From Apis mellifera (Eukaryota; Arthropoda; Insecta; Hymenoptera; Apidae): DNA of 64,000 nt. This document shows, one piece after another, positions 43,601 to 56,618 of this stretch. Each line of letters starts with the position of its first letter. Positions within the stretch are counted from its first letter, which is position 1. The position numbers were made by a program, and so were the translations under genes. The DNA lies in contig NC_037646.1 in assembly GCF_003254395.2 (NCBI RefSeq), forward strand, positions 7,783,881 through 7,847,880, written 5' to 3'. The notes under the pieces were generated by a model. That model was not told the DNA's origin. It saw only the letters and a list, made by a program, of their open reading frames with translations, and made no database searches.

Positions 43601-46600
43601 AATATTTTAAAAACAAAGATTGTATATAAGAAAAAGTTGTTTAAAATTTTATTTTCTATAACATATTTAAAAATCATCAAAACCTATAAGTATCTATCAA
43701 TATATTAATCAAAAATTTATATACTCGTAAATACTAAAATAAATTAAGAATTATTCATTTTTTTTTAAATTATAAATTATATTAAATTATATTTATTTTT
43801 TTTAAATTATAGATTATATTTAAAAAAGATCGATCAAATATTAATTTATATCGAATAAATATTAGCAATTACAATTGTTTCAAATTAATTATCAAAAATC
43901 TTGTTAAAAATCAATTATAATTTTTTTTCTTTTGCCACTCAATATTATGTTTACAGCATTATATTTTTATGTTAATAAATTCTTAAGTATTTGAAACAAC
44001 AACTATTTATAACAAGTATATATTTATTTTTTATTTTTTAGATTTTATTAACTGATATTAATTAAACGAACTAAATTTTTTAAAATAAACTATAATAAAA
44101 TAATATTTTTATATAAATTATATAATAAATATATATTGATATATATAGATGATTTATGCAAAATATATATATTTGAAAATATATATATTTAAAATAGCAC
44201 TATCTTATGAAAATTACGAATTCATTGACAATAATATCAAATTTGAAATAAAAATTTGAAATAAAAAAAATAAAACAATTGATCAATGATTTTAACACGT
44301 GCTGAAATGATATTTATTTGACATGCGTACAATTAAATATCATGTGCGTTATATTATAAAGAAAAAAAATTCACATCTATCATTCGATTATTTTTAATAA
44401 ATTATAATAAAATTCTATTTTATATTTTATAATTTTTCCTCATAAAAATTGTATAGAAAAAAATATAAAATATTATCGTTGTTGTGCATAAATTACTTAA
44501 TGACCATTAAAATAATAATATAAAATATAAATTTGAAATTGTTTCTCACTCAGTAAACAATATTCAAAAATTAGAAAATTATATATAATGATATAATATA
44601 TGCAGAAATGTTAAAACATAAAATGCATATTGAACAATATAAATCTTGTATAAGATTCGATCATACCTCGTTCATTATTTGTTGATAATAACTCAATATT
44701 TAACACAAAACAAGGAATGTCTTTTTTATTCAATTATTGCATAAATTTCTTCGTTAACACTTATTTCACATACCCGAATAATTATGAACGAAAGAAACAA
44801 ATCACAACTACGAATCTTTCCTTTGCGTGTTATATATTTAATGTGTGTCGCTTGAATTTTCTAAGGTCTCGCCAAATTCGATTAATGTGACACGATCTTT
44901 CGTAGTATTTACTTGTAAAGTTGGTACTGTGTGCCAGATGATATTTTATGTTATAAAATAACGATATTTTTCGTTAATGCAAAATTGGATCGATAGATAA
45001 TTTATTTACAGATAAAATGCGAATGAATGACAACGTACTTCCGGTATTGCTTGTTTTAAACGCATTATCACAGCGCGCTTCGTACATTTTCGAGGACGAC
45101 ACGTTAAATACCTATACAACTTTTGTAGTTGTTGGCTAAGGTTGCGCGCTTAGTTATATTTCGAGCATATGCTATATTTAGAGCAGCCCCTGTAGTCACA
45201 CATACTTTCTTTTGATATATGTGTATAGCTGTACAGTAATAAGAACTGATGTCAAGTTTCTTTTTTTGTTGTTTTCATATTATGTTTATTTCAAATGAGA
45301 AATAAAAAATATTAATCGTTTTATGATATGATTTTATCCACGATACAATAAAAAAAAAGAAATAACTAAATATCCATTGTTTGTTCCATGAAAATTTTAA
45401 ATCTTAAGGATAATGTTACAGAATTCCAAGGAAAAAATATATATTTAAAAATTCTATATTTTTAATATAATTATTTTAAAAATCTTTTTTCATTATATAC
45501 GAGAATAAATTAATTAAAATATAATATGTTATTAAAATAATTATTGTTTATAAATATTTATATATAAAAACACAAATATTTGATAATAAAAATAATGAAA
45601 AATAATACTTTTATAACTAACAATATTTACCGTCATTTTCGCTATTTATCAACATCTATTTAAAAAAATTAATAAAATGAATATTGAATAAATAAATAAA
45701 TAGTCAAATAGTTAAATTAATATTAAAAAAAATTTATTTCGTGATCACATTTTACGCTTTACTTTAATTCATTCAACAATTTTTAAATGGTTGTTTATTT
45801 AGTAAAAAGTTATAATATCAAATATTTATTATTTTATTATAATATTAAATATTACGCACATATATAATATATAAGATTTTTTTCTATAACAGCATTGGTG
45901 TATTAAAGCTTGATATCCAAAAAGAAAATAAATAAATAGATTATAAAATGTACAAATTAAAAAAAAATATAAATTATTAGAAAATATAAAACATAATATT
46001 ATTTTTAAATTAAAATGAAAAAAATTAAATTTTTGTTGCATTTTATTTATATTATATTAAATGCATTGAATACATTTTATTTTTATTATACAATGAATAC
46101 AATGAATATAATGAATTTTCAATTTAATTATTTTTTTAATTAATTAATCATGTATATAAAAAATGTATTTAATTATAGCTATATAGTATAATTTTTTTAA
46201 ATATAAAATTTTTAATTATAAAATAAAATTTATTAAATTATATATATATACATATATCAATCTATTTGTATTGATCAAAATAATTTATTTATAAAATTGC
46301 AAATAAATTTTTTTCATAATAATTTTATGCAAAATTAGAACTTTGTATTAATAAAATAAAATAAAATAATAAGATTTAGTATAGTACAACATATATGTAT
46401 GTAGTTTTATTAATTTTAATATTTATTAATCCTTTGACAAATCTACAATGTAATGTATACAATTTATCTAACATTTTGATATTTTTTTGTTATATTTATT
46501 TGTAAATAAATTATTGTAAATAAATATTCATCTCTAAAATAAGAGAAAATATATCATAAAAAACTAAACTACTAGATTTATAAGTAACAATTAAATAAGT

Positions 46601-46817
46601 AAAAAAATAAGAAATCTGAGGTTATTTTAACAGGATATGATTCAATACATACCCGTTCCAGTTTTTGAAAGTATTCTCTCAAGAAAGATATGGGATTTTC
46701 AGGACGACCTACACACAGCTGCACTATACAGTCTTTTAAAACTTGTTGAATATTGTGTCTTTGTACGTATTCCTCGCACTCTCTTAAACTTTGCTCTTCT
46801 TCGAGATTCGCCGCCAT
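40652..46817 (-). CDS. Pka-R1: cAMP-dependent protein kinase type I regulatory subunit
   Basis: Cytosolic inhibitor of PKA that releases the catalytic subunit on binding cAMP. The 372-residue model uses exons 46653-46817, 41585-41894, 41209-41475, 40931-41134 and 40652-40824; animal RI subunits are about 380. Residues 1-55 form the dimerisation/docking domain, with Cys14 and Cys35 matching the interchain disulfide cysteines of RI. The inhibitor segment RRRGGISAEP has Gly at the phospho-acceptor position, so it is a pseudosubstrate, which defines type I rather than type II. Two cyclic-nucleotide-binding domains follow, with phosphate-binding cassettes FGELALIYGTPRAATV and FGEIALLLDRPRAATV; both keep the cAMP-contacting Glu and Arg. 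Intron 1 is 4.8 kb, separates the docking domain from the rest and may contain an alternative first exon. Confidence 0.96.
41895..46652 (-). other. PKA-R1 intron 1
   Basis: A 4.8-kb AT-rich intron. The only notable sequence is a GC-richer block at about 44,830-45,240, treated separately. Elsewhere it is A/T tracts and short TA runs. Confidence 0.6.
45010..45087 (-). CDS. Possible alternative first exon of PKA-R1
   Basis: An ATG at 45087 opens a 26-codon frame starting MYEARCDNAFKTSNTG. It reaches a GTAAAT donor-like site at 45009 exactly in phase 0, the phase needed to join PKA-R1 exon 2 at 41894. It sits in a CpG-bearing island with an ATCGAT motif in an otherwise extremely AT-rich intron. 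The product would lack the dimerisation/docking domain but keep the pseudosubstrate and both cAMP domains. RI genes with several promoters are known in flies and mammals. The donor has a weak -1 base (T), so this is a hypothesis. Confidence 0.3.
46653..46817 (-). CDS. Pka-R1: PKA-R1 exon 1 (dimerisation/docking domain)
   Basis: Encodes 55 residues starting MAANLEEEQSLREC and ending FQKLER at a GTATGT donor, phase 0. The sequence is the RI-type four-helix docking domain that forms homodimers and binds A-kinase anchoring proteins. The ATG is preceded by a 5' UTR-like stretch of higher complexity (46,818-46,890). Confidence 0.93.
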
Positions 46818-49800
46818 ATTGATACACGAGTTGACACGTTATAGCAAATACCTCTTCAACAATTCCGTTCTTGGCTTTAATAGTGTAAATATATTATTTC
46901 TTATAGATAACTTCAATTGTTTTATATAAAAAATATCGATACATTTAAATATTTATATTTCTCATTACAATCTATAATTAACAAATATCCTTTCTGAGAT
47001 ATTAATTTAATAAAGAATATTGGTATTACATATGTGTAAATTTAAAAATAAATTTTCTTTTATTTTATTTTTGTTTCAAAAACATATATCTGTAATTATT
47101 TAAATAATTTAAATAATATAATAAATTTTTTATTGAAATTTAATAAAAAAAATTTTCTAATTCTAACTTTTATATATAAAATATTATTTTTTATACATAA
47201 ATATTTATATATATAAATATTAAAAATAATGAAGTTTTTTTTCTTTTTATTATAAAAATATAAATAAAAAATTCACTACATATTATAAAACATAATATAA
47301 TTAAAATATAATTAATAACATGTACTATATATGGATAGGTGGTTGATAGGAAAATTAAAAAAAATATTATAAATTTACATTTATAACTTCTAACAATAAT
47401 ATATTTTAAAACATATTGTCAATGGGTGGATAAACATTATAATATATAAACTATATTTTAAAATATAAGATAAATATTTTTTGTATGTTTTCTTGTCCTT
47501 GATAATTATATCTCTGTAATCCCATATCATTCTGATGTCAATTTAAACAAAGTTTTTCATTATTTAAATAAAGAAAAAGAAGAAATGGGATTTCAGAATT
47601 ATCAGTTTTAAATTAAAATATTATTTAAAAAATGTATATATATTTTATATACTTAATGTACTTAAAAAAAAATATTTATATATAAATATCAATATATTAT
47701 AGAATTCACAAAAATTATATTAACATTATAATGAATTTAATTTAAAAATACTTATAGTAATATAAATTATCATCTATATTACTATATTACTATATTTATG
47801 TTTATTAAAATTATAGTTGATTGTATTATATTTTAATTAAAAATTTACCAAATTAGATATATTGTATTCTTTATATGTATATACAAATAAATATTTATTA
47901 TTAAAAAGTTATTTATAAGAAATTTTCGTGAATTCTTCAATAATTTTATTTAAAAAAGTAATTTCTTAAATAATAATTAATGATAAATAAATATGTTTAT
48001 CATTGTTCAATTTTTAGTTCAATTACTTATTTTACATATTTAATCTAATTGTGCAGTTTTTTTAATAATAATCTAAATTTAACTATAGAATACATGCGAT
48101 GTATATATATAATAAAAAATGGCAATGTTACAAAACATTGCAACATATGCATCTAATAATTGCAATTGCTTTAGGAATGTATGATTTACATGCATATTGG
48201 AATTACTGTTATGTTTCTTTAGATATTTTTATTAAATTGCAAATCTAACAAGTGATTGACTATGAATAATACTTCCCTGTATCCGATTTTTTTTTATAAT
48301 TTTGATCATTCTAACAACATTAAAATTTATAAAATTCACCGCAATGTTTCTGTAATTAAATTCAGTAATTAGTTGCATTTAATATCTAAATTATATTATT
48401 ATTCAATATTATATGCATATGCTTATTTTATAAATAAATAAGATTAAAAAACATATTTTATAAAAAATATTATAAAATACTAAAATGTAATAGAATAATT
48501 CTTTCCAAAGTGCCTTTTAGCTATAATAAATCATTATAATATTAAAAAATATAATATTAAAAATTCTGACTATGATAACAATTTAGTAGTTTAATTAGAT
48601 TTTGAGAATAAAACAAACAAAATTAATTACATTTTATATAAAAACAATTTCTTTTATGATTGTTATTGTAATATATATATATATATATATTTATAGGCAC
48701 TTTTTATAATTTTAATTGAATATTTTTAAAATGTGCAAATTGGAAATGAAATTTTTAATAATTTTTTTATTAAAATTCTATTAAATTTTTATGTAAATGC
48801 TAAAAATGTCTTTTTTAAATAGTAATCATCAACCAAGAAAATTAAATAATTAATTAAAGAATAAATTATATATATGTAATTATAAGCATATACAGATTTA
48901 TTATTTTTTTGAAGTGATTATGATAAAATTGTCATTATATTTTAACAATAAAAATTGTGTATCATGATTAATATAAAGTGCAGTTTGTAATTTAAACATT
49001 TGTTTTGTTTCTTGATTTATTATACATTTATTGCTCTAAATAGATTTGTAAATTGATAGATTAATTGCACAGAATGTGATATTTGTTTTAAGTAACTTTT
49101 AATATAATTAGTAATTTTACTTTTAAATGAGAATGAAATCATACAATGTAATAAGTTATCATGCATAATAGATTCATTCATATAATAAAAAAAATATCTA
49201 ATAAACAACATTTTAAATCTATTTAGATTCATATTGAATATAAAAATGAAAATTTATTAAAAAATGCTAGTATTCAGAGAAAAATAATTAATAATTTAAC
49301 TACTTATTAAGTTTATTAATGCTAAGTTTCAATAAATTAATTTTTTTTCTTGTAATTTCTCTCTCATTTATATATATATTTGTAAATAAAGTTGTTTAAT
49401 AGATGGCCACCATAATCTACTATTAATACTACTTATTGCTATTAGATAGTTACATCATAATTTATTTTCTCTTAAGTAATACTGATTTATAATTAATATC
49501 AAGTTAATATAATTTTGAATCTGTGTTTAACATAATTTTCTAATATAATGCATATTTGTTAATATTAAATGCATAAAATTTGCTGTTCTAAAGAACTATG
49601 CTTAACTAATGAATTTGTTTAACTTATTAATTACATCTTGTTCATGGTTTTTAAGGCACCAGATATACATGAAAAAAAATTTAATACATAATGTGCAACT
49701 TATTGCTTAAAAAAAATTGCCTTATCATTGGAACTTAAAAATCATGAACGAGTACAAGTTTTTTTTAAATTTCTGACTTAAGATTTTTCTTTTCATAATA

Positions 49801-50247
49801 AATGCAAATATGATTGTTATATAAAAGAAATTTTAAAATAAAGTAACAATATTTGTATTTTATAATGGATTTAAAATATATCAACAAAATATAAATTTAT
49901 TAAAAAAATGTCTAATATATTGAATATAAAAAATAAATAGCAATACTTAATTAATAGTAAGGTACACAATAAATAAAATAATTTTTAATAATAAAATCAC
50001 TAAATATGAAATTTCATTATTATTTTATATATAGAATAAAATTATAGAAATTATAATATATAGAAACATAAAAATAAAATATTTATACAATTTTTGTTCA
50101 AAAACAATAAAGAGCTTTTTTAAAAATTGACTAGTATTTTATGTTGTTAATCTAACTTATTAATTAGAATATTTCTGTTTATGCAAATATGCGAATTGAA
50201 CAGTGATCCATTTTCTGATTTATTTGGCAATAATACTTACTTCAATT
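46818..50247. other. AT-rich intergenic spacer
   Basis: Contains the PKA-R1 5' UTR and promoter (about 46,818-46,950) and, at the right end, the 3' UTR of the syntrophin gene. In between there are only A/T tracts, short TA runs and chance open frames. No gene was recognised. Confidence 0.6.
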
Positions 50248-53200
50248 TTATGGAGTTGTTGATGTTAAAAATGTTGGATCAACTGCAGCAACCTTTGCAG
50301 TTAAAAATGCATGCATACAGAATAATAAATTCTGCAATTGAGAACATTCCAATTCCTACAAATGAAATATAGAGAAAATAAAATTTATATATATTAAGTC
50401 TGCTTATAATAAATAAATACCTTTGTCTCAATAGCAATACTATCCGATTCTTGAAAATGTAATTTTAATCTACTTTTTCCATCATCACTAGATCCTCTTA
50501 ATTGTGAAAATTTATAACGCCATACAGTCTCTCCAATGTCATCATAAGAAAGTGTAAAACCTTGAGTCCATTCTAGAGTTAAACCTGCACTTTTTCCATT
50601 AAAAGTAACTGGAAATGTTTTACTCTATAAAAAATAAAAATATGTATAATAAATTTTAAAAATAATTTTCAATGAAACACATAAGAATCGATTACTAACT
50701 TTCAAATGTGTAACAGCCGAACATACTGCAGTATGCCATGCTGCTTCTACTCTTAATAGTTCTTGTCTAGTTTCGACACTTAAATATCGCGGTGGTTTAC
50801 CTGGACTTTGTGCTAAAAAACAATGTTGTCTTTCATCGACATTTTCAGATTCTCGCATTACGCGAAACATTGTTTGATATACTTTAAAAGTTAATGCACA
50901 TCGTGACCAATCTCCTATATTACACTAGAAATAAATTGTTAACATTTATGCACAATATGAATTGTTAAAATTTATTAGATATATGTTAATTATAATATTA
51001 TTAACACTTACAGGAGGGGTTTCAAATAATAACAAATCTGGTCCTTTTAATGCTAAAAACCTTGGTCTATAACTTTGCCATGGTTGATTACTATTACTTA
51101 CTGCTTCATTAACCCATCCCATATATTCTATACGTTCACCAACTCCAAAATTGCGGTTATATAATTTCATCTGAAAAATAAATAACTTATAAACAATTAT
51201 ATAGTTATTATTAATGATAATTAAAATAAAATTCAGAAAAGAATATTTTTCACCTGTAAATGCGTTAAACCTGTAATGTTATCAGTTATATATTTTAACC
51301 ATTGACTTAAAATGGCACTATCATCACAATGAATTACACCAGTACGTGCACCATTTAATCCTCTTACTTCAAACGCATTTCTTCTTAGTTTATCTGTTCC
51401 AAAGATATATCTTGTCACATAAGCCATCATTAATGGAACTAAAATTACATAATATTTTTAGAAAAATTTCATCTTTATCTTAAAAAATTAATTTTTTCAA
51501 AAAAAAAAAAAAAATCAATGATTGAAACCTGTTATAATATCTATCCATTTTTTATATTGCATTGAAGTGGCAGATGCATTTGAACTTTGTCTACTATGAC
51601 CACACCTAGAACTATCACTTTGTCTATTAGATGATAACCATTCATCTTCTGATCCTCCATTTGCAACATTATCTAATTTTTCTTCTTTTTCTAAAAATTA
51701 TATTACTATTTTAAACCAAAATTATAAAAAAATGCTTAAAATTTATTAAATAATATTTACCATTTTTTTGTAGAAATGGCTTTGCTGCACGATAATGTTT
51801 TACTGTTAAAACTACTATATCACCAGCATTTCTTAAAATGTTGACAGCATCGTCATGATTACATGCAGTTATATATTCTCCATTTACTAAAATAAAAATA
51901 TTATTTATGAAATTAAAATTATATATCTTACAAATAATTTTATAACTAAAATTATTTATTAAAATTTTTTAAGATTGAATTTCTTTAAATGAAATAATTT
52001 CCATTATTTAAAAATAAAATTTTATAATAGTATAAATGAATAGCCAACATAAAAACATTATTTCAAAGAGAAAAATCAACATTGACAGGTCTGACACAAA
52101 TAGGCATTCAAAACTATCTATTATATAAAACAGTATATGTTCAACAGATATAATTTTCATTGATATATTTTATAAAAATAAAATCTATATCTATATTATA
52201 TATTATATTGTATATATAAATCTATATTATTTATATACAAAAATTTATTTTTTTAATATAAAAAAAAATATTAAAAATTTTATGAAACTTTTTAATAATT
52301 AATGTTTAATGTATTACATTAATTTTATTAAATTTAATAATATATATTAAATTTACCTTTAATAATTGCATCTCCTACAAATAGTTGGCCACATTGATCA
52401 GCTGCTTGGCCTTTATAAATTCTAGATATAAGTACAGGAAGTTTATGTTCTGCTCCTCCCTTTATACTTAATCCTAAACCTCCAACTTTTTGTCTTGTAA
52501 TTTGTACCATTCTTTCTTTAGCATCTAATGGTGGTTTATTATGATTCGCTGCCTGCTGAAAATCAGTAGTGTTTTTTATGTATGCTGTATAAACAAAATC
52601 TTATGATATAAAATAATGATATTATAAACTTTACCTCTAAATCTTCTCTTTGAAGTTTTAAAACTTCCATAGATAAATGTAAACGCATTGGTACCGGTTT
52701 ACTTTTTCCATCACTAACACTCACCATCCCTGTTCTTACCTTTTCAAATGTATAATAAAAATTAAATCTTGCATATTTTAATTAAATTAAATATCTTTAA
52801 ATTAAAAATAAAATTTTATTAAATTATATTATAATTGTTATATGTATTGTTTCAATAATTTGTATATTTATTATGTTTTAAAAATATATTTACTATATAT
52901 ATAATTCATTTTACAATTTCATATTATTATTTATATCATTTCTAAACTAATATCTTTTTTTTTATATATTTTATTATTTACATAGTTTTTAGTATAACAG
53001 TTTTTGAAATAAATTGCAATTGAAATATAAATGTAAAAATACTATTATATTATATAAATATATTATATAAATATTATTATATAAATAATAATATTACTAT
53101 TATTACTAATATTATTTTTAAAATGCACTTGTAATATAAATAATTTCTAAAATTAAAAAATATAATTTTATGTTTATTTCATCATTTTAACTCAGAGAAA

Positions 53201-53381
53201 ATCAACAATAAATTTGATTATAAAACAAATATTATCTTTTATATTCATTTAAAAAAAAATAATAGGTAAAATATATTTAGAAAAATATTTAGAAAAATGA
53301 AAAATATTAATTTCTTACCTTCAACTTCTGATCAATCTTCTCCTCGATCGGAGTACTCATTTTTGTTGCGTTGATTCTCAT
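50248..53381 (-). CDS. Gamma-syntrophin (PDZ/PH scaffold protein)
   Basis: Scaffold of the dystrophin-associated complex. The 511-residue model (human SNTG1 is 517) uses ten exons: 53319-53381, 52635-52739, 52357-52555, 51761-51886, 51529-51690, 51254-51438, 51012-51170, 50700-50924, 50421-50624 and 50248-50355. Phases agree throughout. A PDZ domain at about 70-155 carries the ligand loop GLGLSIKGG. A PH-like region spans about 200-400. The C-terminal syntrophin-unique region (WRYKFSQLRGSSDDGKS, then ELECSQLQNLLFCMHAFLTAKVAAVDP) matches gamma rather than alpha/beta types. The split PH1 domain of alpha/beta syntrophins is absent, as expected. The start is either of two in-frame ATGs (53381, 53360). 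The exon 2 acceptor is unusual and the exon 3 acceptor is a CAGCAG tandem. Confidence 0.93.
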
Positions 53382-54566
53382 TATTTAATATAATTATGCA
53401 ACTAATAAATGCAAATCCCCGTATTGCTGAACGCAAATTGCCGGGGTTGATAAAGCTTCGTAAATTGGTAGTATAACAAGGAACATATTAATTTCACACA
53501 AATTGCTCAACACAATTACGACAAGTATTCGAACAATGAAAAAATGAGATCATATTCTTATTGCTTATTGAAAAAAATGCATCAATATATTCAATGAATA
53601 TATATAATCGAGACTATTTTAATATAAGACACATTCATTATAAGTTTTTATTTTTTAAATTATACATTATGATGTTTTAAAATACTCGAATGAAGCAAAA
53701 ACCTCGTAAACCGGGACGCAGAAAAATTGGAGTAGGCTAAAAGTAGCTAAAAGCCCGCGGCTGAGACGCATCGATTTATACAATACAGCGCGCATTAATG
53801 GTATTTCATTTGCTTCAAATTGCGGGAAACACAAAAATTGAAAATTGCAGTCTTAATATCAATTATTCGAATATTATTTATATTTTATGCATTATTTGAT
53901 AAAATTATAATATACGATATATTCAAATTAATGCATGAAAAATAGAAAATGATATACAAATAAAATAGATACTATATTTTTTGTAAATTTAAATTACTGA
54001 AGCTAATATTTTATTGTTTATTGTATTATAATATACAATAAATTACAATATTTAATTCTACTTTTAGAAACACAAAAAAAATGTGCATTACATATATAGA
54101 AAAAGTTATTAAGACAAAGTATTTTATCATATTAAGTAATGCACATTTATTACATGAAACAATATTAAACAAAATACATAATACGAATTTTTATTAAGTA
54201 TGTGATTTGATTGTTATTTAATTTTCTTTTTTTAAATGTCTAATAATTAAAGGAAAGAAATATTTTTTCTTTAACAGTGAATAAAAAAAATAAATCTATA
54301 CAATTTCGTACTTTCTTTATATAAATCATTTTATAACTAAGTTTATTAATTATAATTTACATTGATTTGTTTTTTAAATAAAAAAATAATTTTTCATAAT
54401 ATTTTTATCATTACTTTCATTTATTATGTTTTGCAGTTTGCTATTTCATTGCAAGAAAAATGTGCGATTAATAGTTTGAATAAATTAAAAAATATATGTA
54501 TACATATTGTACAATAGAAATATTTTTTATTAAATAAATTTAAATAACAGTTTTTGAAATAAATTA
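53382..54566. other. Syntrophin promoter and carrier-gene 3' UTR
   Basis: A CpG-bearing patch at about 53,400-53,470 and a second at 53,690-53,830 (containing CCCGCGG and ATCGAT) are the likely syntrophin promoter region. The rest, up to the carrier stop codon, is AT-rich and includes that gene's 3' UTR. No further gene was recognised. Confidence 0.45.
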
Positions 54567-55510
54567 TTACGAAAACATGATTGTTTTTAGAAAATCATAA
54601 GATGCATTTATAACTCCCCAACTTATAAATGATCTTATACAATTTAAATGTACACCTTTGTAAAATGACATTACATTTCTATTTCTTGCAATGTATATTT
54701 CTCGAGTAACAGTCATAAACTTTTCAAAGTTGCCTCCTATTTTTGATTGCATATGTATTTTTATTACATTCATAGGATAAAATACAGTACTTGTGAAACC
54801 ACCTATTAGAGCACCATTAATAAAACTTGTAGATAATGATTCTTGTTCACCTATCAATTTTTTTGATTGTTCTTTCAAAATAAAGAACATAAGATTAGAA
54901 CAACTATTTCTATATATAATTGGGACTAATCCACGATAACATTCTGATATACCATGGTTTTTTAATAAATATTTAAATGCATGAGAAGTATTTTTAAATT
55001 TATCATGATACCGCCAATCTTGTAACAATGTTTGTACTCTTTCGAGGGGCATAAGTATAGCCTCAACAGTACCAGCAAAATGCGCTGCTAATATTCTAGT
55101 TAATACATCATTATTTGTTAATGTACACAAACGTTCCTTGCAACCTTCATACATACTAAACATTACACTAACCGAAAGAGTTTTTTGACAAAGAGGTGGT
55201 AAAATTCCACGATATATTAATCTTATTCCTTCTCTGGATATTTGTTGAAACGCAGTATTGACTGGAACATCTTCTAAAATCTGTCATAATGATAAAAATT
55301 TATTTATTTAATATATATTTATTCAAAATATTAAAATATTGTTAAATAATTTTTCTTATATACCTGTCTAAATATAATTTTATTAATAGGAAAAGTAATA
55401 GATACATTAATTACTGCAGCTCCCCAACCACAAACAAATTCTTTAAAATCATTATTATTAAGTGTTAATAATGATCTTAATGAGACATTTTGTGAAGCAA
55501 TGTTACTCAT
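54567..55510 (-). CDS. SLC25A51: SLC25A51-type mitochondrial NAD+ carrier
   Basis: Mitochondrial inner-membrane carrier; mammalian SLC25A51 imports NAD+ into the matrix. It has two exons, 55364-55510 and 54567-55280, joined in phase 0 (FRQ|ILEDV), giving 286 residues (human 297). Three mitochondrial-carrier repeats are visible, with signature cores FPINKIIFR, MPLERVQTLLQ and YPMNVIKIHMQ. Only the second has the full P-x-D/E-x-x-K/R form; the degenerate first motif is also seen in human SLC25A51 (FPIQK). Family-specific stretches include YRGILPPLCQKT, LERVQTLLQDWRYHDKF and YRGLVPIIYRN. As usual for carriers there is no cleavable targeting peptide. It lies head to head with the VLCAD gene. Confidence 0.93.
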
Positions 55511-56290
55511 ATTAATATTTTATGTAATAATTCTTTTTGACTATAATTTAGAATATAGAATTAATCATATTTATATCTTTCAAATCATTTTCCTTAGAAG
55601 GTTTGAACTAAATACATCGTTTATCTGTAATTAATAAATAACTATATAAATTCAATAATTAAAATATTTAAAATATTTCATTGTTATTCATATTATATAG
55701 TTTTTAAATATTCTGATTATCATAAATCACAAACATATGATTTTATAAATATATAACTCACATTTTGTGCGATTCATAATTCAACCCATATCTTACTTTA
55801 TATATATCATAAATTTGACGTAAATATACTTTTTAATTCACCAAATTTCTATCATGCATTTCCTTCTCAGTACTACGAACAGTACTAATTATTCATGTGT
55901 TGGTTATGTTATTAGGATTTTAAAGTTCTTTAAAATGAAATAAAATAACCAATTAAAACTATACATAATGTGTATATGTGAACCAATCAAAATTTTGAAA
56001 TAAAAATATCAAACTTCAAAATCATTTAGTAATAATGGTTGTATTTAAAAGAAATATAACTGTAAAAATGTTGAATATTTTTTTAGATATACGTTTATAA
56101 AAGTATATATACTTTTTATATATTTTTTATATAAGTATATAATTTTCTAAGAAAATATAAGATGTTAAAATAATACATAAATAATTTTTTTTTAATATCA
56201 AAATATTAATCACATAAAATATCTTTCTAAATACATCTATAATAATTCGTAAATATTCAATTAAAATATAAAAATATAATTATAAAATAA

Positions 56291-56336
<46 letters not shown>

Positions 56337-56618
56337 AAATAATTTAGATTAGCTATTATTGTATAGTTAGTTATATACATTTCTATATTATAGGTAAATA
56401 CATAAAAAACAGTGTCTTTTTAAGATAGTTCTTTTTTTGTAATATTGTAATATTGAAAAATTAAAAATTCTTGTTTTAATTTCTTAAAAATATAAAATAT
56501 ATTATTTTTTACTTATTTAAATTTTATTTTAAAATATAATAAAATCATTCTATTTTATATATATATATATATTTTTTTAACAAATTTAATCAAATTTGTA
56601 TATTATAAAATTTTAAAA
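55511..56618. promoter_or_regulatory. Divergent intergenic region between NAD+ carrier and VLCAD genes
   Basis: This 1.1-kb region must hold the promoters of both divergent genes. The more complex part, about 55,790-55,990, is the likeliest carrier promoter. A long (TA)n run lies at about 56,295-56,330. No core promoter motif was identified with confidence. Confidence 0.45.

Noticed and set aside
50181..50372. 63-codon plus-strand ORF
   Set aside because: Antisense to the terminal exon of gamma-syntrophin.
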